Shown one piece after another: positions 13,575 through 27,229 of a stretch of DNA of 64,000 nt (positions are counted from its first letter, which is position 1; every line of letters starts with the position of its first letter). A model generated the notes under the pieces. The model ran no database searches and had not been told where the DNA came from. It saw nothing but the letters and a program-made list of their open reading frames with translations. The translations under genes and the position numbers were made by a program. Source of the stretch: Centropus unirufus (taxonomy: Eukaryota; Chordata; Aves; Cuculiformes; Centropidae); the NCBI GenBank assembly GCA_013397695.1, contig VYZI01000085.1, forward strand, positions 428,650 through 492,649, written 5' to 3'.

Positions 13575-14420
13575 ATCAGTCGGTGTTTCAGGCTTACATA
13601 CCATAGACCATCAATATTACATTCGCTGCTCCAACCAGGAGGCTTAAATAATACAGATCTAACTTTTTACTCTTTTACAAGACAAGGCAGCAAATTTAGA
13701 TTCCTTTAATCACATAAAAAATGATGGATATAACTGGGGGATTGAATTTTGGAAACAATGCTAGGACAAAAGAGTTCCTGATGGGATTCTATAAATATTA
13801 ACAAAGAATATTTGTCTTATCTTTTGCTAGCAACCATTAAGTATTTAACCCTATTCATGGAACATTTTCTATGTTAAGAAAGCTTTGTCTTCTGTCTCCC
13901 CCGAAGGCTGTCTGTCTGTCTGCTTCTCACATAGAACAGTTCTGCTGCTTCGCCGTCAAACTTTGATTGTGTTAATTTGATTTGTTTAATTTAATGCAAA
14001 TACATAGTGATTTACTACGCAGTTATTTAGAACAATATTTATACAGATCTTTATTAATTTCTTCTAATGACACACTAATAACCCTGTAATACCTGAGAAA
14101 CCAAAATGTATTAAAACCACAGTGAAAACCAATATATCAATGTAAGTTCTTTCATGTGTGGGGAGCACACCCGACATATTTTGGATTTTGAAGGGAAAAA
14201 AAATAAGTAGTAAGCATGAGGCATGTTGCCAGCTTTGCATAGGTGTGAAAATTTCTGGCTCTTGACAAAAGTTTATTTTCTGTTATTTGCACCCTGGATT
14301 GCATTTTTGCTGCCTGATGTGAAAACAGTAAATATATCTTTTTTTTTATTTATTTATCTTTTTTTTTTTTCTCCCTCTTTGTGTTTCCCTTGCTTTCTTG
14401 CCAGCCCAGGGTAACTTTTA
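13575..14420. other. AT-rich non-coding sequence with octamer motif
   Basis: Unique AT-rich DNA with a POU octamer (ATGCAAAT, 13994-14001) among several TTAATT-type homeodomain cores. A T-rich low-complexity stretch lies at about 14339-14372. No gene or transposon is seen. Confidence 0.4.
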
Positions 14421-14439
14421 GGCAGTTACCCTTAAAGCC

Positions 14440-15060
14440 GCGTCCGGGGCAGGTCCCACTCCAGCCAGGCTGGAGCTCCACGTGCTCCTCAGGGAGGGAA
14501 TCTCTCCCTGCACGAGACGAGCGATGGCACTGGAGGGGTCCATAGCCACCCTAGCCCAGCTCCAGCACAGCTGGATTTCCCCCAGTTGGCACGGTCTGTG
14601 CTGGGAAGGGAAGCAGCCAGAGCTGAGCCAGGCCTGGCAGCACCCAGTTGCTCTCCAGGGGTGGCATCTCCGTGCGGGGCAACCGAGGACGGGCGCGTGT
14701 GGGCTCTGCATGTGCCATGTGAGGCTGTCCCGGATGGGCTTTGATAACACATTGTGCTACAGTGAACATCGGGATCCAACCCGCAGTGCAGGGAGGGAGG
14801 AAAGTAAATACATTTGGCCAGTGGACATGGTTGTGTGCTGCATCTTTCTGCAAAGAAAACTGGGCTTAATAAAGCGCAGTTATTTAAAAGGAAACCGTTA
14901 ATACCTCTAGACTGTTTAATTCCTCTTGTCATTGACTGGAGAACAGAGGGATCTCTGCCCACCTTTCCCAGGTCACTTCTAGGAATGAGGAGCAATCTTC
15001 CTTCTCCCTCAGCAAACTCTGGGAGCTACTGCCATGGCCAAAAATGATTCTGAGTTTAAT
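14440..15060. other. GC-rich patch, non-coding
   Basis: Frames of 110-168 codons are open on both strands here (14482-14901 plus; 14418-14750 and 14489-14995 minus). They contradict one another and none has a recognisable domain, so I treat them as a stop-poor patch. Confidence 0.4.
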
Positions 15061-15099
15061 GCATCTGCATACAACAGAATAATTCTCATTTCTCTGCTG

Positions 15100-15120
15100 C
15101 CCCCCCCCCCAACTCCCCCC
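15100..15120 (-). repeat. Poly-C tract, minus-strand G-quadruplex-capable
   Basis: C11 (15100-15110) is followed by AACT and C6. On the minus strand this gives G6 and G11 runs close together, which could supply four G-triplets for a quadruplex. It could equally be plain low-complexity sequence. Confidence 0.6.
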
Positions 15121-15124
15121 ACTC

Positions 15125-18100
15125 CTCTCTTCAGCTCAGGAAAAGAGAGAACTCATTTAGCTCCTTAAACGTAGGTGTTGTAATCATTAATAAGGAAAGT
15201 GCCAATAAAAAAAAATCTGGTGATACTATAATGGGGGAGATAAAACACTGCGAAGAATAATTAGATGCTAGCATCAAAATACTGCATGAAACAAAACCAG
15301 TAGGGTGTTTCAGAAAACCAACATTTAAGGCATTTTTGAATTTTATCTTTACCTGCACTCCTTAATCTTTTATTTTGCTTTTTGATTTTCCTGCTATGTG
15401 TCGTGTTCCTCTTTTGTTTTGTTTTCATTTGACTTCATTTTCTTACACCTCCCTCCAGCTTCTCCCACCCTTAAAATTTGTTGTACTTTCAGCTCTTCCT
15501 TTGTTAATGGTGAATGCAGATGTAATCCTGCTGATGAATTTTCAGGAGTCTGGAGAAAGTCTTAAATCCTGAAGAGCTTGGATGGCGGAAGCCGAGCAGT
15601 GGAGTATGGGTCAAAGCTGTTGGATCCTGTCTTGGCTGACTGTGAGGGATAAGGAAATCCCACCAAGCTGTGCAGTTTGCCTGGGAATCTCCCAGGTCTG
15701 TATTGGGAACAGCTGTGGGCAGAACTGGAGCTGCCCTTCAGGTGTGTTTGGGCAGAGACCCAGCACGCTTCCAGCTGTACCCAATCCTACACAATCACGG
15801 GAGCTGCTCTGGTCCTAAAGGTCAGACCTCAGCACAGAAAAGGAAAGGATAGGAAGAAATCAGTGTTGATGTCCCCAGATCCAGAAGGGTTTGGGTTTTT
15901 GTCGGTTTCCAGGGATTCTCTGCAGCGCGTGGAGGAGTGAAGGCAAGTTTTCAGAGTGGAATGAATGAGCGTTGTCCCTTGTCCTCGGGGTGGAAAAATG
16001 CTGGTGGTGACGTTCTGGTGGGATCCAGGGGAAGGGTGCACGCTGCTCTGTGATGCCCAAACCAAGCAGTGATGCTTACATATCAGACCTGGGGCAGACT
16101 GTCCTACGCCGGAGACAGGAGAGAAATAGTTAGGCAGGCTCTAGACAGGCTTGGCAAAAGAGAGCTGAATGTTGGACTTGGGGCACATTACACCATGTCT
16201 TCATTCAATGGCAGTCACTAGTTAAAATTGTTTCTGTTATAAAATGGGATGGGTGAATGGAGATGAACAGGGACAATATTCTGAGTTTCTGGGGTTTGGT
16301 CATCCCAGCTCCAAGTGCTCTCCGAGCAGATAAAAAAGGATCTGTTGCTACAGAAGGAATGTGGACGTACGTATTTTTATCCGACTGAAGGAGAGGCATT
16401 CTGGGTGTTGTGTGCTGGCTCTAGAGCTGAAAATAAACCTCACAGAATAGGGCATAGTACTAATTAGAAACTTTGAATGGAAAAAGATCATCAAATATAG
16501 AAACCTCCTGAATATACTTCCCTACATGCTGAATCTGTTGAAACAAAGTGGAGAATTTTGTCACTCTGCAGTAGATAAGAACTAGGCTTCCAAATGAATG
16601 AAAATACTCTTTTTATATGCAAAATATTTATTTTTTTTTAGCTTCTGCAGTGGCCACCCTTAACAGATCTCCAGTTTTTCCACTAGTTATTCATGTATTG
16701 CTCTTACCATTCAGTATTTATATTACAATAGTAGTTAGGTCATTAGGTAACAGTATTGATCATCTGGGAGAGCATTAATTAGATGGATGGGAAGCACAGT
16801 GCGGCCACTTGACGAAAAGGCATGGTCTTGTCTTGCCCTACATGAAGGGGCCTCCCATCCCCCTGTGGGGAATTGTGATCACGGGTTGATATTATATAAT
16901 TTTCTTCAGCTGGAGCTGATTCATTTTATCTTGGATATAGATTAAATGGTCCTGTATTCTACTTGAGGAGAGACACTGGCAGAAGCCTTTGGTGCTGTCA
17001 TCTGGTTGAGATGTGAGGAGGAAGCCTGCTGGAGGACCCCTGGCTTGATGGAGGGGTAGCTCTGGAAAGAGGAGGGATGTGCCTGGGCATAGAGGTTTGC
17101 AGTCTGTGAGTATGGGTCCGCTCTTGGGTCATAGTGGTCATCTCCTCAGCCAGGGAGGAGCTGTTTGGCTGTGTGCTATAAGGCATGGAACTTGGTGGCA
17201 TGCAAGCACGGATAACCAAGTAAACCGTCTTGCAGCAGGGTGATCGGCTGCCTACAGCCAACTGCCAGGCAGCAGCAGAAAATTCCAGGGATGGGCTAAC
17301 AGACCCTAAGCTTCGAAACTGCTGAGGTTTCTGCAGGAATGCAGACCAAGTCTTTTCCTCCTTTGCAATACATCCTCCAGCTAGCAGAAGAGACCGTGGG
17401 GTCCTGTGGTGGTGCAGAACAGAAACCTCTACCTTTGATGTGGTAATTTATACACACGCTAACAAGTGTGTGCATGACTAAAGTTTGTGGTCTTCATCTG
17501 CCCCCATTCCTTTGACTGCGTTGTCTTTCCGTCACCACGAGCCCCCATGGATGTTTTGTGGTGTTGTGAGACTGTTTGGATCTTGCAAACAGAGGTGTGG
17601 GAGAAGGAGTGAGGGGTAGTGTGGATGAGATGAGAACAGCAGATCTTGGCTGTGGGGTGAACACGGTCAAGCTGATGTGCTTGACTCACCTGAGTCAGCC
17701 TGGGTCAAGGCTGAGGTTCTCAAAATTGTGACAGGAGCTGAATATCCCCAAACTCCTAGCGCTGAATTGAATACAGTATCTAAATCACACCATCTAGACC
17801 TATGTCTGTAAGTAATAAACTTAATTTTTGAAACGGGCATTCATTATACTAAAGCTATCACCTGTTTCCTGTAGTTCATTTTTTCTGGTGACTGATCTTT
17901 TCTCCTGTTCTCATCATCTTCTCAACGTCTCTGCTGCACGCCAAATAGAGATCAGTGACTTTATTTTTAAATGTGAGCTCCCTATCGGAGCCTGGATTTA
18001 TTAGCCCTGTACAGAAATCACAGCGATAACGTTTAGGGAATCAGAACTCCCAGAGCAAAACTGTTAACCCCCTTGCAGAGCTATCCAACTCAGCTGCTTG

Positions 18101-19735
18101 ATTTTCCACAGCGCCAAGCAGCTGCCACCATGTTAAAATATTGCATCCCAGAGCACTGGGAAATGCTGGTTTGTTTGGCGTTGTTTCTGGAAGTAGTTGC
18201 CTATTGGTTTTTTGCTAGGGAGTGAAGTACTTGTACCACTGTGGAAACTTCTGCTGAGGAACCTCTGCATGCCTCAGATTAGAGATTTAACTTGGGATCA
18301 CCAATTCAGCCAATGTGCAGCCAGAACGCATTATCTACAGCATAAATCACAGTAAAATGTGATTTTTCAAACTTTCAGCTTATTTCTATTCCAGGATTAA
18401 GACTATGTACCGTAGACCTTGGGAATGAACCTGGCACACTAGGTGAAAAGCCAGAGCAAATGCAAGAGCTCTTTGCCTTTCCCATCCCACTGCAGGGCTC
18501 GGACACCGCAGGAAGGAGGGAGGCAGCAGCAGATCCCTGCTGGAATGCCCTCGCTGCACCTTGGCTGTAAGGGAGATGATCGCGTAACTCTGGGGCTGGT
18601 CTTTCCATCAAGCTGTGCTTGCTCCTGCCTACTAACTGCTTCTGGCATGATTTGATCCATGGTGCAAAGTCCAGGGTGAGAGCGGGGAGGGCTGGCAGGG
18701 CAGTGGCTACGGGAGGATGAGAGCTGGTGTTGTGCTCGCAGCACAGAGAGGTCCAGAAAGGGCTCGTTGCCCTTATCCCCCATCTTTCACCAGGGATAGC
18801 TTGTGTTTTATGTGTACCCACCAATTTCTACAACATACGCTGTAGACCTTTATTTCTCCTCCTTTCTTTCCTCTGGGGTTTGTTTTGAAATTGCACTAAA
18901 TTGGTGTTGGTACAATTTTCCTTTCAGTTATATTGAAAATAGCATTTTATCAATGTCAGCTGATTTCTCTTTTAATTGAGCTAAAGTTCACAGAGACAGG
19001 GATGTTACTGGGTAGTGTATATTTCATGTGATAATTTAAATTCTGCCCTCTTTGTGCTGGAGCACCATTGTCATCTGTGAAGCGAAAGATGCCATCAGCC
19101 TTCTGAACAGTAAATAACAATCCCCATCCCTCCACCCCTTCGCTCACCCCTGGAGAGGTCATAAGAAGGCTGCGGAAATGTTTGTACCTGACCTGGTTTT
19201 CATTAGAGCAGGCAGCAGGGTAGGTGGCTTGGTGGAGGAGAGCAGTGCTTGGCTGTGCTCTCGAGTCCTGATGAAGAGCAGGTGTTGGGCAAATCCACCG
19301 CAAAACCACCGAACATAGAGGAACCACCCGTTACAAATTGCAGACGGCGCAGGGGCTCACCTGGACATCACCCTGACTCTCTGCTCGTGCAGTTTTTGCA
19401 TTCGTGTACTTTTAATCAGTCTCCTGCTTCTGGGTGGAAAAAAAAAAAGGGAAGCAAAAAAGAAGTGAAATATTTCCATAACACACTTTATAGGGCAATT
19501 TTTGCCTCCCATGGTCTCTACCATCTTCTGCAACCATCCACCCTGGTGGAGGCTCTGCTGCAAGCCCTGGAGGCAGCTGACAACAAGCATTTAAGGGAGT
19601 CCCCCAGCCTCTCCCCCCACTAGGCTGCTATTAACTCTGATAAAATGTATGTGACCATAGGATAAGCCTGGAGCATGGATGAGTAGGAGAGAGGGTGGAC
19701 CTCAGGGCCAGGCGGTTTACAAACAGACATCACAG
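15125..19735. other. Unique non-coding sequence
   Basis: No gene, RNA gene or transposon is recognised. Short GC-rich patches near 15600-15830 and 18430-18790 are open in several frames without recognisable products, the longest being 149 codons on minus at 18375-18824. The rest is ordinary mixed-composition DNA. Confidence 0.5.
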
Positions 19736-19739
19736 CCAT

Positions 19740-20250
19740 GCTGTCCTTTGCCCCCTCTTACATTTCTTATTACAGTACATTAAAACCCTTTGCTCTGTCA
19801 AATTGACAAAGGCAGCTATAAAAGGGGTCCTTTCTAATACACAGTAATATAAACTATGTTTGTACACTTACCACATAATCCCTAATTACTTCCCTACTTT
19901 TATGTGTGGAGAGCTTTGAGGCTTGCATTGCTGGATATTTAGTGAATGAAATAAAAATCAGAAATGATTTCTGTATAAGTATGGGGTGGTATGTGGTGTG
20001 TGGATTAGCTTCTAGGCTGGTGACACAGCTCACATTTCAGAATAAATATACTAAGTGTCATTGATCCACTAAGTGTCAAATAAAAACTATGACACCAACG
20101 AAACTCTCATATGACCCTGACATTCCTCCAGTACTTAAAGCAATTACTCTACTATTTAATAACAATGTTTATAAAATTGCTTTTTGATTGGCTATCATCT
20201 ATGTTGTACCTATGTCAATAATTCCCAGTGAATGCCTGTGTGTGACCTTT
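19740..20250. promoter_or_regulatory. Candidate conserved non-coding element
   Basis: AT-rich and repeat-free, with a 13-base interrupted palindrome TGTCAAATTGACA (19796-19808) flanked by CCTTTG upstream and AAAGG downstream, giving paired TCF/SOX-like cores around a symmetric centre. Homeodomain-like TAATCCCTAATTAC follows near 19877-19890. The 11-mer ACTAAGTGTCA occurs twice about 20 bases apart near 20050-20080. Regulatory function is inference from texture only. Confidence 0.3.
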
Positions 20251-20651
20251 AACCTTGCTTTACAAATAATTTCCATCTCATAATAGCAAGAAGACTCTTG
20301 GCAGTTGGTAAAAGAGTCCTCTCATGAAGACTCCACCACTGGCTTTTGGGGTTTGCTGCATGGTAGGGGGAGCAGCCTCCCCTCCTCCCCAAAGGGTGGC
20401 ACAGCTGACCCCATCCCAGCTCACACAGGACACCCTGAAATGAAAAGAAGATTGAGCCTGGCATCTTTCTTTGGGCCACATCTCTGTCTAATAACTAAAG
20501 CAGTGAGGTCAAGACTGCCTGAAATCTATCCCTGTTTCACTGTTATCCTTGACCACAGTAGTTATCATAACTTTGGCATTTTATTCTCTTGGTGTTTCCT
20601 CTTCCCATCCTTATTTCTGTTTTTTTAAAGGAGAGATGGATGTAAATGATG

Positions 20652-20727
20652 CCCCATGGCAGGTGTGGGGGTGGAACTGGATCTTAAAGGTCTCTTCCAA
20701 CCCAAACCATTCTGTGATTCTATGATT
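20652..20727 (+). mobile_element. CR1 LINE retrotransposon, 3'-end fragment (sense)
   Basis: The fragment carries the terminal 3' UTR text of CR1 elements, including CTTCCAACCCAAACCATTCT, and ends in two tandem tail octamers, ATTCTGTG (20709-20716) and ATTCTATG (20717-20724). This is the family's hallmark 3' end in place of a poly-A tail. Only about 75 bases remain, so it is severely 5'-truncated, as is usual for CR1 copies made by target-primed reverse transcription. A few bases before the terminal block appear deleted relative to the usual sequence. It has no coding capacity. CR1 is the dominant interspersed repeat of birds and also common in turtles and crocodilians. Confidence 0.92.
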
Positions 20728-23700
20728 AAATGATGCGTGACATTCATGTATTCAGCGTTAAAGCTGTGGTGCGATGGAGATGACAATGAAGTGTCCATAA
20801 TGGGCTTGTGATGATTGCCTGACAGGAATATCCCAGCAGGAACATCTCAACAGAGCTTAAAAGTTCTCAAGGTTTTGGGGCTGACTATTCACCTGAATTT
20901 GTGGAAGTGATTTTATCAAGGACACCCCATATAGACCACAGGTGATGCACTGCACCCACCTCTGATTCTCATTCCCTGCACAGATCCACGGACAGAGCTG
21001 ACTGGGTAGTGGATGCCTGCTAGAAGCCACACTATAAAATCCGAATAGCGCTACCTGCCACATGTGGTCCTGTTCCCACGGCTTCTTTCCCAAAAGCTGG
21101 AGAAAATCGCACAGAATTCTTCACACAGTTCTCGGAATGTTTCTCAGCATCTCTTTTTCTGTGTAGGAAACCTTAAGAGTAACTGCTTTCAAAATGCATT
21201 TTTCGGGGAGATGCAGCCGTGTTAACAGCACGCGTACATCAGCGCCTGTTCGTGACTTGACCACATGTGAGACAGAAAATAGTCAAAGATCTCGGTGAAA
21301 GTTATGGTCATACCTGGCTTGCAGCTGTGCGGACCTCCTGGCTTTCTCCTGGGGAAACCTGAGCCAGATGAAAGGCTCCTGGAGGGCATGTCTCAGGGAG
21401 ATGTCTTTTGATCCTGTGGACGCCTGGGAACAGCAGAGAGGTATCCTATCTGTTCAGTAAAACCTGCTGGATTTTAACGGCTGGCCCTAATGGGTGCTGA
21501 ATAGCAGGAACATGTTGCTCCTTGGGAGAACACACTCCCCATAACAGCTTTGTAAAACTTTGTGCAAGAGCTGCATGATAAATTCTGTACGAAATATCAG
21601 ACATCCCACCCCTTTCACCAGGACGTGTGCAACCATCTCTAAAACTGTAAACTGTGTGGAAAGAGCTTCCTGCTCTTGGGTTGAAGGTGTGGATCCCTTC
21701 TCCTCTCTGCAGAGGCAGGGATGTAGGGGAAAGAGCTTGGTGCTGGTGAGAGCCCCAGGATCTGGTGTGGTTTCCCAATGAGCTGCCTGGGAGCGGACAG
21801 ACGGCTGTTGAGGAGAAGCGCCTTCACATGTGACAGTAAAATGGGCTTCACTCTGATTGATATATGGAGCTAGGAAGATCAAAGTTTGGTGTGTGCGTGG
21901 TAACATTTCAGAGAGGTATTTTTAGCAACGACCCCCCCAGCTCTCAGAAGGGAAGGCAGGCTGTGCTGCACATGTAGGCACGGCAAGGAGAATTTTGTTT
22001 TCCACGTACGCGTCTCCTAAGTGCCTGCTGAAAGATGAGGGATATCAAGGAGAGCAGAGCAGTGGTGTATGAAGAGAGAAGGAGCAAGCAGGCCAACATG
22101 AAAGGAAAGGATGAGTTGTGCTTGCTTCAGTGTGCAACCTTGACCTCCTGCTAATAGGTTTTATTTCTGGAATATGCATGTGCTTGCAGATTTGCTTTAA
22201 AACACGATGGGTCTCTTGATTCACACTGACTATGTTTACATTTCCCGGTAGATACATTTTGTTTGTTCTTAGGGGCAAGTACTTCTTCTGATCCTCTTCT
22301 GGAAATTTGAGTAGTTGATGAAGCTTTTTCCTCTTCTCGGTTAACTTTCTCATAGATTGTCTCCTATTAATATGCTGTGATGTGTTGATGTAAAACACTT
22401 AAATATTTCCATATGTAATAAAAGGTCAGGGATATTATTCTTTCATTACCAGGAGTCATATATCAAGTACCTCACAGGAAATTCTACTCTTAGTGAAATA
22501 GGAAGGTAAATATATTGATTACAAGTTATCTGTTGAATGAACTTGCACCCTTTGTTTAGAGTGCCAGGCTTTTCCATTTGGGAATGTACAGTGGCCCTCT
22601 TGTGAATTTTTAGGGGTGGGTACGTGTGTGATAGAGAGGCTGAGATTTTGCTGAATTGGTTGCTTTCTTGCATCTACCTCAACATTTGCTAAGAGGTGGA
22701 GGTGGTCTCTCCTTCCCTCCCCTAGCTGAGTGTTCTCCCATCTCCCAAAAATCAAGAAGTCTTTGCTAAAACCCCCTCATCCCCTCCTTCCCTACTGCTC
22801 CCCTTTCTCTGCAAAGCCTGGGCTTCCCATAGGGCAAAAGCCAGACCTGCTTGGGGCTGAACATTTGTCCCCTTTGTGTCATAGCCAGTACCTTCCTTTT
22901 ACAACTTATTTATAACATTTCCGAAAAGTTACAATTATCTCTGTCTATATAAATCAGTCATCAAAGAGGCTGAAGTTACAGAAATCCAGCCACCTCTGCA
23001 AGAGGAGGATGCTACAGCTGTGACATAATTACATTATCAACTTAATTAAGGAAGTGAGCGCAACGAAAAAGCAAACAAAACAGCCAAGGAGAAGGCTAGA
23101 GGTGGGAAGGAAAGGTGAGGTGGGTAGTGTGCAGAGGATGTGTTAAATTTAGCTCTAAGTGGTTTAAAACAGGATCTAATGTGTCATAAAAATCCTGGGG
23201 TTTTCATCCTGTGCTCTGAAGGGCTGCTGGGGCGCCACGGCAGGACCTGCACAGGATGGGCTGCTCTGGCGGCCTGGGAATCCACCGCGAGCTGAACCAG
23301 GCAAACCGCGTGCCAGGACAAAGGATGTGTGCCTGAAATGTGTTTGTGCGCCAGGGCTTCAGGAAATCTGGTTTTGCAGAACAAGGGCTCAGCCCTGTTA
23401 TCCTCAGGAGCTGAAATCCCCCATGGATTTCTGTAGGAGTCTGGGGCGTATGAAGGCTAAAGATTCAGGTTCCTACACTGCTTCTTCTCACTCCAATATA
23501 TTAATGGTATAAAACCAACAATGTTTTTTTTTCCAGGCAGGGAAACAAAAGCAGATCACTGCTCCAAAAGTGCCCTTTTTCTTCTGCGTTCTAATCTCAG
23601 GTACCTTTCAATATAAAAAAGGAGGGGGGAGAAAAAAAAGAAGTCTTTAAACCCTTTATTTGATTTCAGTGTACAACTATGCTTAGTTTAAATGCCACCC

Positions 23701-26700
23701 ATACGTAGAACAGTGGTTGCACCAGAGCAATCATGGCGAGATGTCTAAAGGGGTGTCAGCAAATTGGACAGGGTATAATTTTAGTCAATGTGTTCTTGTC
23801 TTATTTTAGTTCAACATCATTTCCCAGTTGCAATTCTTTTGAGTGACACATGGAATGCAAAACAACATAAAAGGTCTGCCCTGAGGCAGATATGTGTCCA
23901 TGTAGGACTTTAATTATTCTTTTTGAATCATGTGTAATATGCAAGCCAAATTTCTTGCATAAAAGTCTGATGGAAAAATTGTGTATCACCTGTGTAAGTA
24001 TTTTCATGAGAGTCCTCATATTTTTAGAAGCACTGGATTCGGAGAAGGTCTTTATTAGTCCATGCACTCTGGAATTTTCAGGCGACATTTGGGGGAGAAA
24101 GCAATTGCTCCCATGGTGTTTTGCAATGACATTTAAATCATTGCTTTTTAAAAAAGGCATTCTTTTATTCATTCAACCGCTGTGTGCTTAAATAGCACTT
24201 CCAACGCACGTATAGTGGGCTATACATGTAGGAGCTTATTTGAATGTATTCTTTTACTCTGTTGCCTAACACCTGTAAGCTGATCCTGATCTTATTTATA
24301 TCACTTTTATAGCAATGTAACTCCGATGGCTTCGTGGAAGCAAATTCTGAGCAAAATCAGATTCAGATCTTTTCCTTCTAAGAAATAATATTAAACTGGC
24401 TCTTTAGGTAGCACTTGGTGTATCATTTTAGATTAACTGATAAAAAATAATGAAAAAGTTGTGTGTGAATGAAAATGTAGATCGTAATGATGAAATATGT
24501 TTTAATATTTAAAAGCAAAAAAAAAAAAAAGGGAGAAGCTGGTGTGAAAGCAAATTAAGGCTGTCGCTGCTTTTGTGCTCCAGACTGTGGGCCTGATTCA
24601 AAGGCTCCTGGAGTCAGCGTGCAGCTTTTGATATGGACCAGGAAGGAAAAGCCTCCTGGTGCTTTGGGAGCTGTGATCCTGAGAGGCAGGGGAAGGTGTA
24701 GGTGTGCCCGTATCCCCCATATCAGGGGGAAGTGGGAGCCTTGGTCTCTTACCATGAGGTGATCATGGGCAGCTGATAAGGATGAAATCTGGCCCCGGAG
24801 CCCTCTCCTTTGAAAACTGCTTTCTCAAAGCTCCTTCTAAAACTGTTTTTATTTTTTTTTTAAAAAAAATGTCTGCAAATCTAAATGTTTAGATAGTCAA
24901 TTTTTTTTTTAAAGAAACAACCAAACTGACCACTTTAAGCTGAAATCGCAGGAATTAAAGCAGGAGTTAGGAGTTTCCAAATGCACCGTTTTTAATGCAG
25001 GTTGTACGTGAAGTGAAATGACAACTTGTACGCGGATATAAAGGTGCTCATGGTGCTCGAGTGCTTTGTCGGGATCCCAGCACAACCCTGCGAAGTTTGC
25101 TTTCCCCCCTTCTCATCCTTGGAGCGATCCTCTTGTTTATTTGGGCACTGCAAGGCTGGGTTTTTCGAGGGATATTTCAGTTAGCATAAACTATTTGAAG
25201 ACTGTTTAGAAAAAAAAAGCACTAACTCACCCCAAGAATCAGTGGGAGAAAAAGCTTCTTGTTTATAGCTGTTCCTAGTTTAATCATTGAGATGAGATAA
25301 ATTTGCACTTCCAGCCCTAACTGTGCTCTGATTTCCCTACAAACACGTGTGGTGGGATTTGCATTGTCTCTGATGGGAGTCGCACAGGGGGGAAGGCAAA
25401 TATTTCCCATCTTTTTTTTTTTCATTATTATTATTCTTTATTATCCCCTCAATTTACCACATGAAAAACACATAAGTAGAATAGCTGCTGGATTTAAATG
25501 ATGGAGAAAAATACATCAACTTATCCCACGCCATAAGAAAAGGTAGGAGAGAGCAGCCCAGCAAACAGCAGCTGAGATCAGGTTTCGTGCAGTGGATCTA
25601 AAAGGCGACGTTTTTTGGGCAAGTTTCATTTCCCCCCCAGTGTCTGGTCCCACTGAGGGTGGGAGCTCCGTCGCCTGCCCCCGGGAGGCTCTGCTGGCTG
25701 GCAGCCACTGCCTGGCAGTGACCTTGTGCTAAGTGTCTGTCAGGAGCGGTCACTCACATTTCAGTGGGATGAAAAATAACCATTTGGTGCCTTACTTTAG
25801 AAACATAATAGACAGCTTTGCTTTCACACCTCCTAATAGCCTTGTTAAAATTAGTTTCTCTAGCAGGATGCTTTTTTAGCACATGGAGATTTACACGTCT
25901 ACAGTTTCCAGAATTTATTAGGATTATTTTTATATTGTATATATTTTTTATCTTAAATTTCCTGATGCCACCCTGCGCCGCTGCCAGTTTAGCAACTCCA
26001 GCTGTTGTGAGTCACGAGGGGAGGCTGTGATGGGATCACACAGACGGGGAAATTTTATTTGTCAAGTCAAAGCATTAACCCTTCTGGGCCAGCGGGCAAG
26101 AGCTACCTGCAGGAGGGGCAGCCACGCTGACGTTTCCCAGGAGGCAATCCCGGCCCTGGCTGCCACCCTTTAGTGGTCCCAGGTGGGCTGGTTTTGTTTT
26201 TTTTCTGGCAGCAGAGGTGAGGTTCAAGGCAGTGGTGGAACATGGAAGCTCCTGTGTTTTATGGGGGTGTTTTTGGTCTTGCGCTCTGCAGGGGAAGAGC
26301 ATTCCCTCTGCATGCCCAAGGCCTTCGCATTCCTCTTGCCCTTCAGGACAGGAGCGCCTGTTTTTTACAGGAGCCCAGTGTTATTCAATGGAAAGACAGG
26401 AACAATTTTAAGCTTCCAGGTCTGTATAAGCTCTATTGAGAGTGGAAATTAGTTGGGGCTCCCCGTGGTGTATGTGACTATGGAAGCTACAATGCTCATT
26501 TGTCCTGCTGAGCTGTTCTTGTATGTGCTTTACTGGCTGCAGAAGTTATTTTTTATTTTATTTTTTTTTTCTTTTAGGCTTGCAAAGATCTCCAGTAGAG
26601 AGCTATGTGCTAGAACTGAGAGTTAAAGCTAACCCTCACTCATGTGGCACAAAAATACCCTTCCAGAGTTAGGTTGGGAAGGTTTAGATGTACACTGAGT

Positions 26701-27225
26701 TAATGCAGTTGAGGAATAAATTAACTATCTGTTGCAACCGAGAATCATGACTTTGCATTTCAGGGTCTTTCAGTGGAAAGGGAGAGAGAGGTGAGGGGAA
26801 GAAAAAAAAGAAAAATAACACCCATGATGTTTGATTTTTTCAAGTGGATTAATGGTGCCCTGTCTCTTTGATTGAAGACATTATCTCCGCTTTATTCTTT
26901 CTCATTTTTGGCCCCTTTGGAGGAGCTGGGCACTGGGGCACCCACCACTTCCCACAGGGGGATGCTCCAGCTCTGCCTGCGGGGGGACCCTGCTGGGAGC
27001 CCCCAACGTGCGGGCAGACCTCACTGCTCTCACAGCAGCCCTGCTTCTCCTCTAGAGCGTGCCTCGAGCCCACGGTGTTGCCCTGCTGGGCGACCACAGG
27101 GCTGTGGCCATCAGAACAAAGCCCTGAATTAGGGCTTCCCATTGTATGCCAATATAATGTCATTTAAAGTCTCCAGCCAGCCAAAAGCGCTTGCAGCCTC
27201 ACCCTCTCTGCCACCCTGGATACAG
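20728..27225. other. Unique non-coding sequence
   Basis: No gene or transposon is recognised. An AT-rich stretch at 23801-24191 is open on both strands (123 codons minus, 99 codons plus), and a basic 117-codon minus frame lies at 22045-22398. Neither matches a family I know. Low-complexity tracts include A-runs near 24519-24532, T-rich DNA near 26550-26575 and a purine-rich stretch at about 26775-26815. POU octamer ATTTGCAT lies at 25357-25364. GC-rich patches at 26080-26350 and 26900-27130 are open in several frames. Confidence 0.5.
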
Positions 27226-27229
27226 AAAT

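Noticed and set aside
12908..13606. Overlapping open frames of 219 codons (plus) and 170 codons (minus) as possible genes
   Set aside because: Both strands and several frames are open in the same GC-rich patch, the translations are Pro/Gly/Arg/Ser-rich, and no domain or family resemblance is seen.
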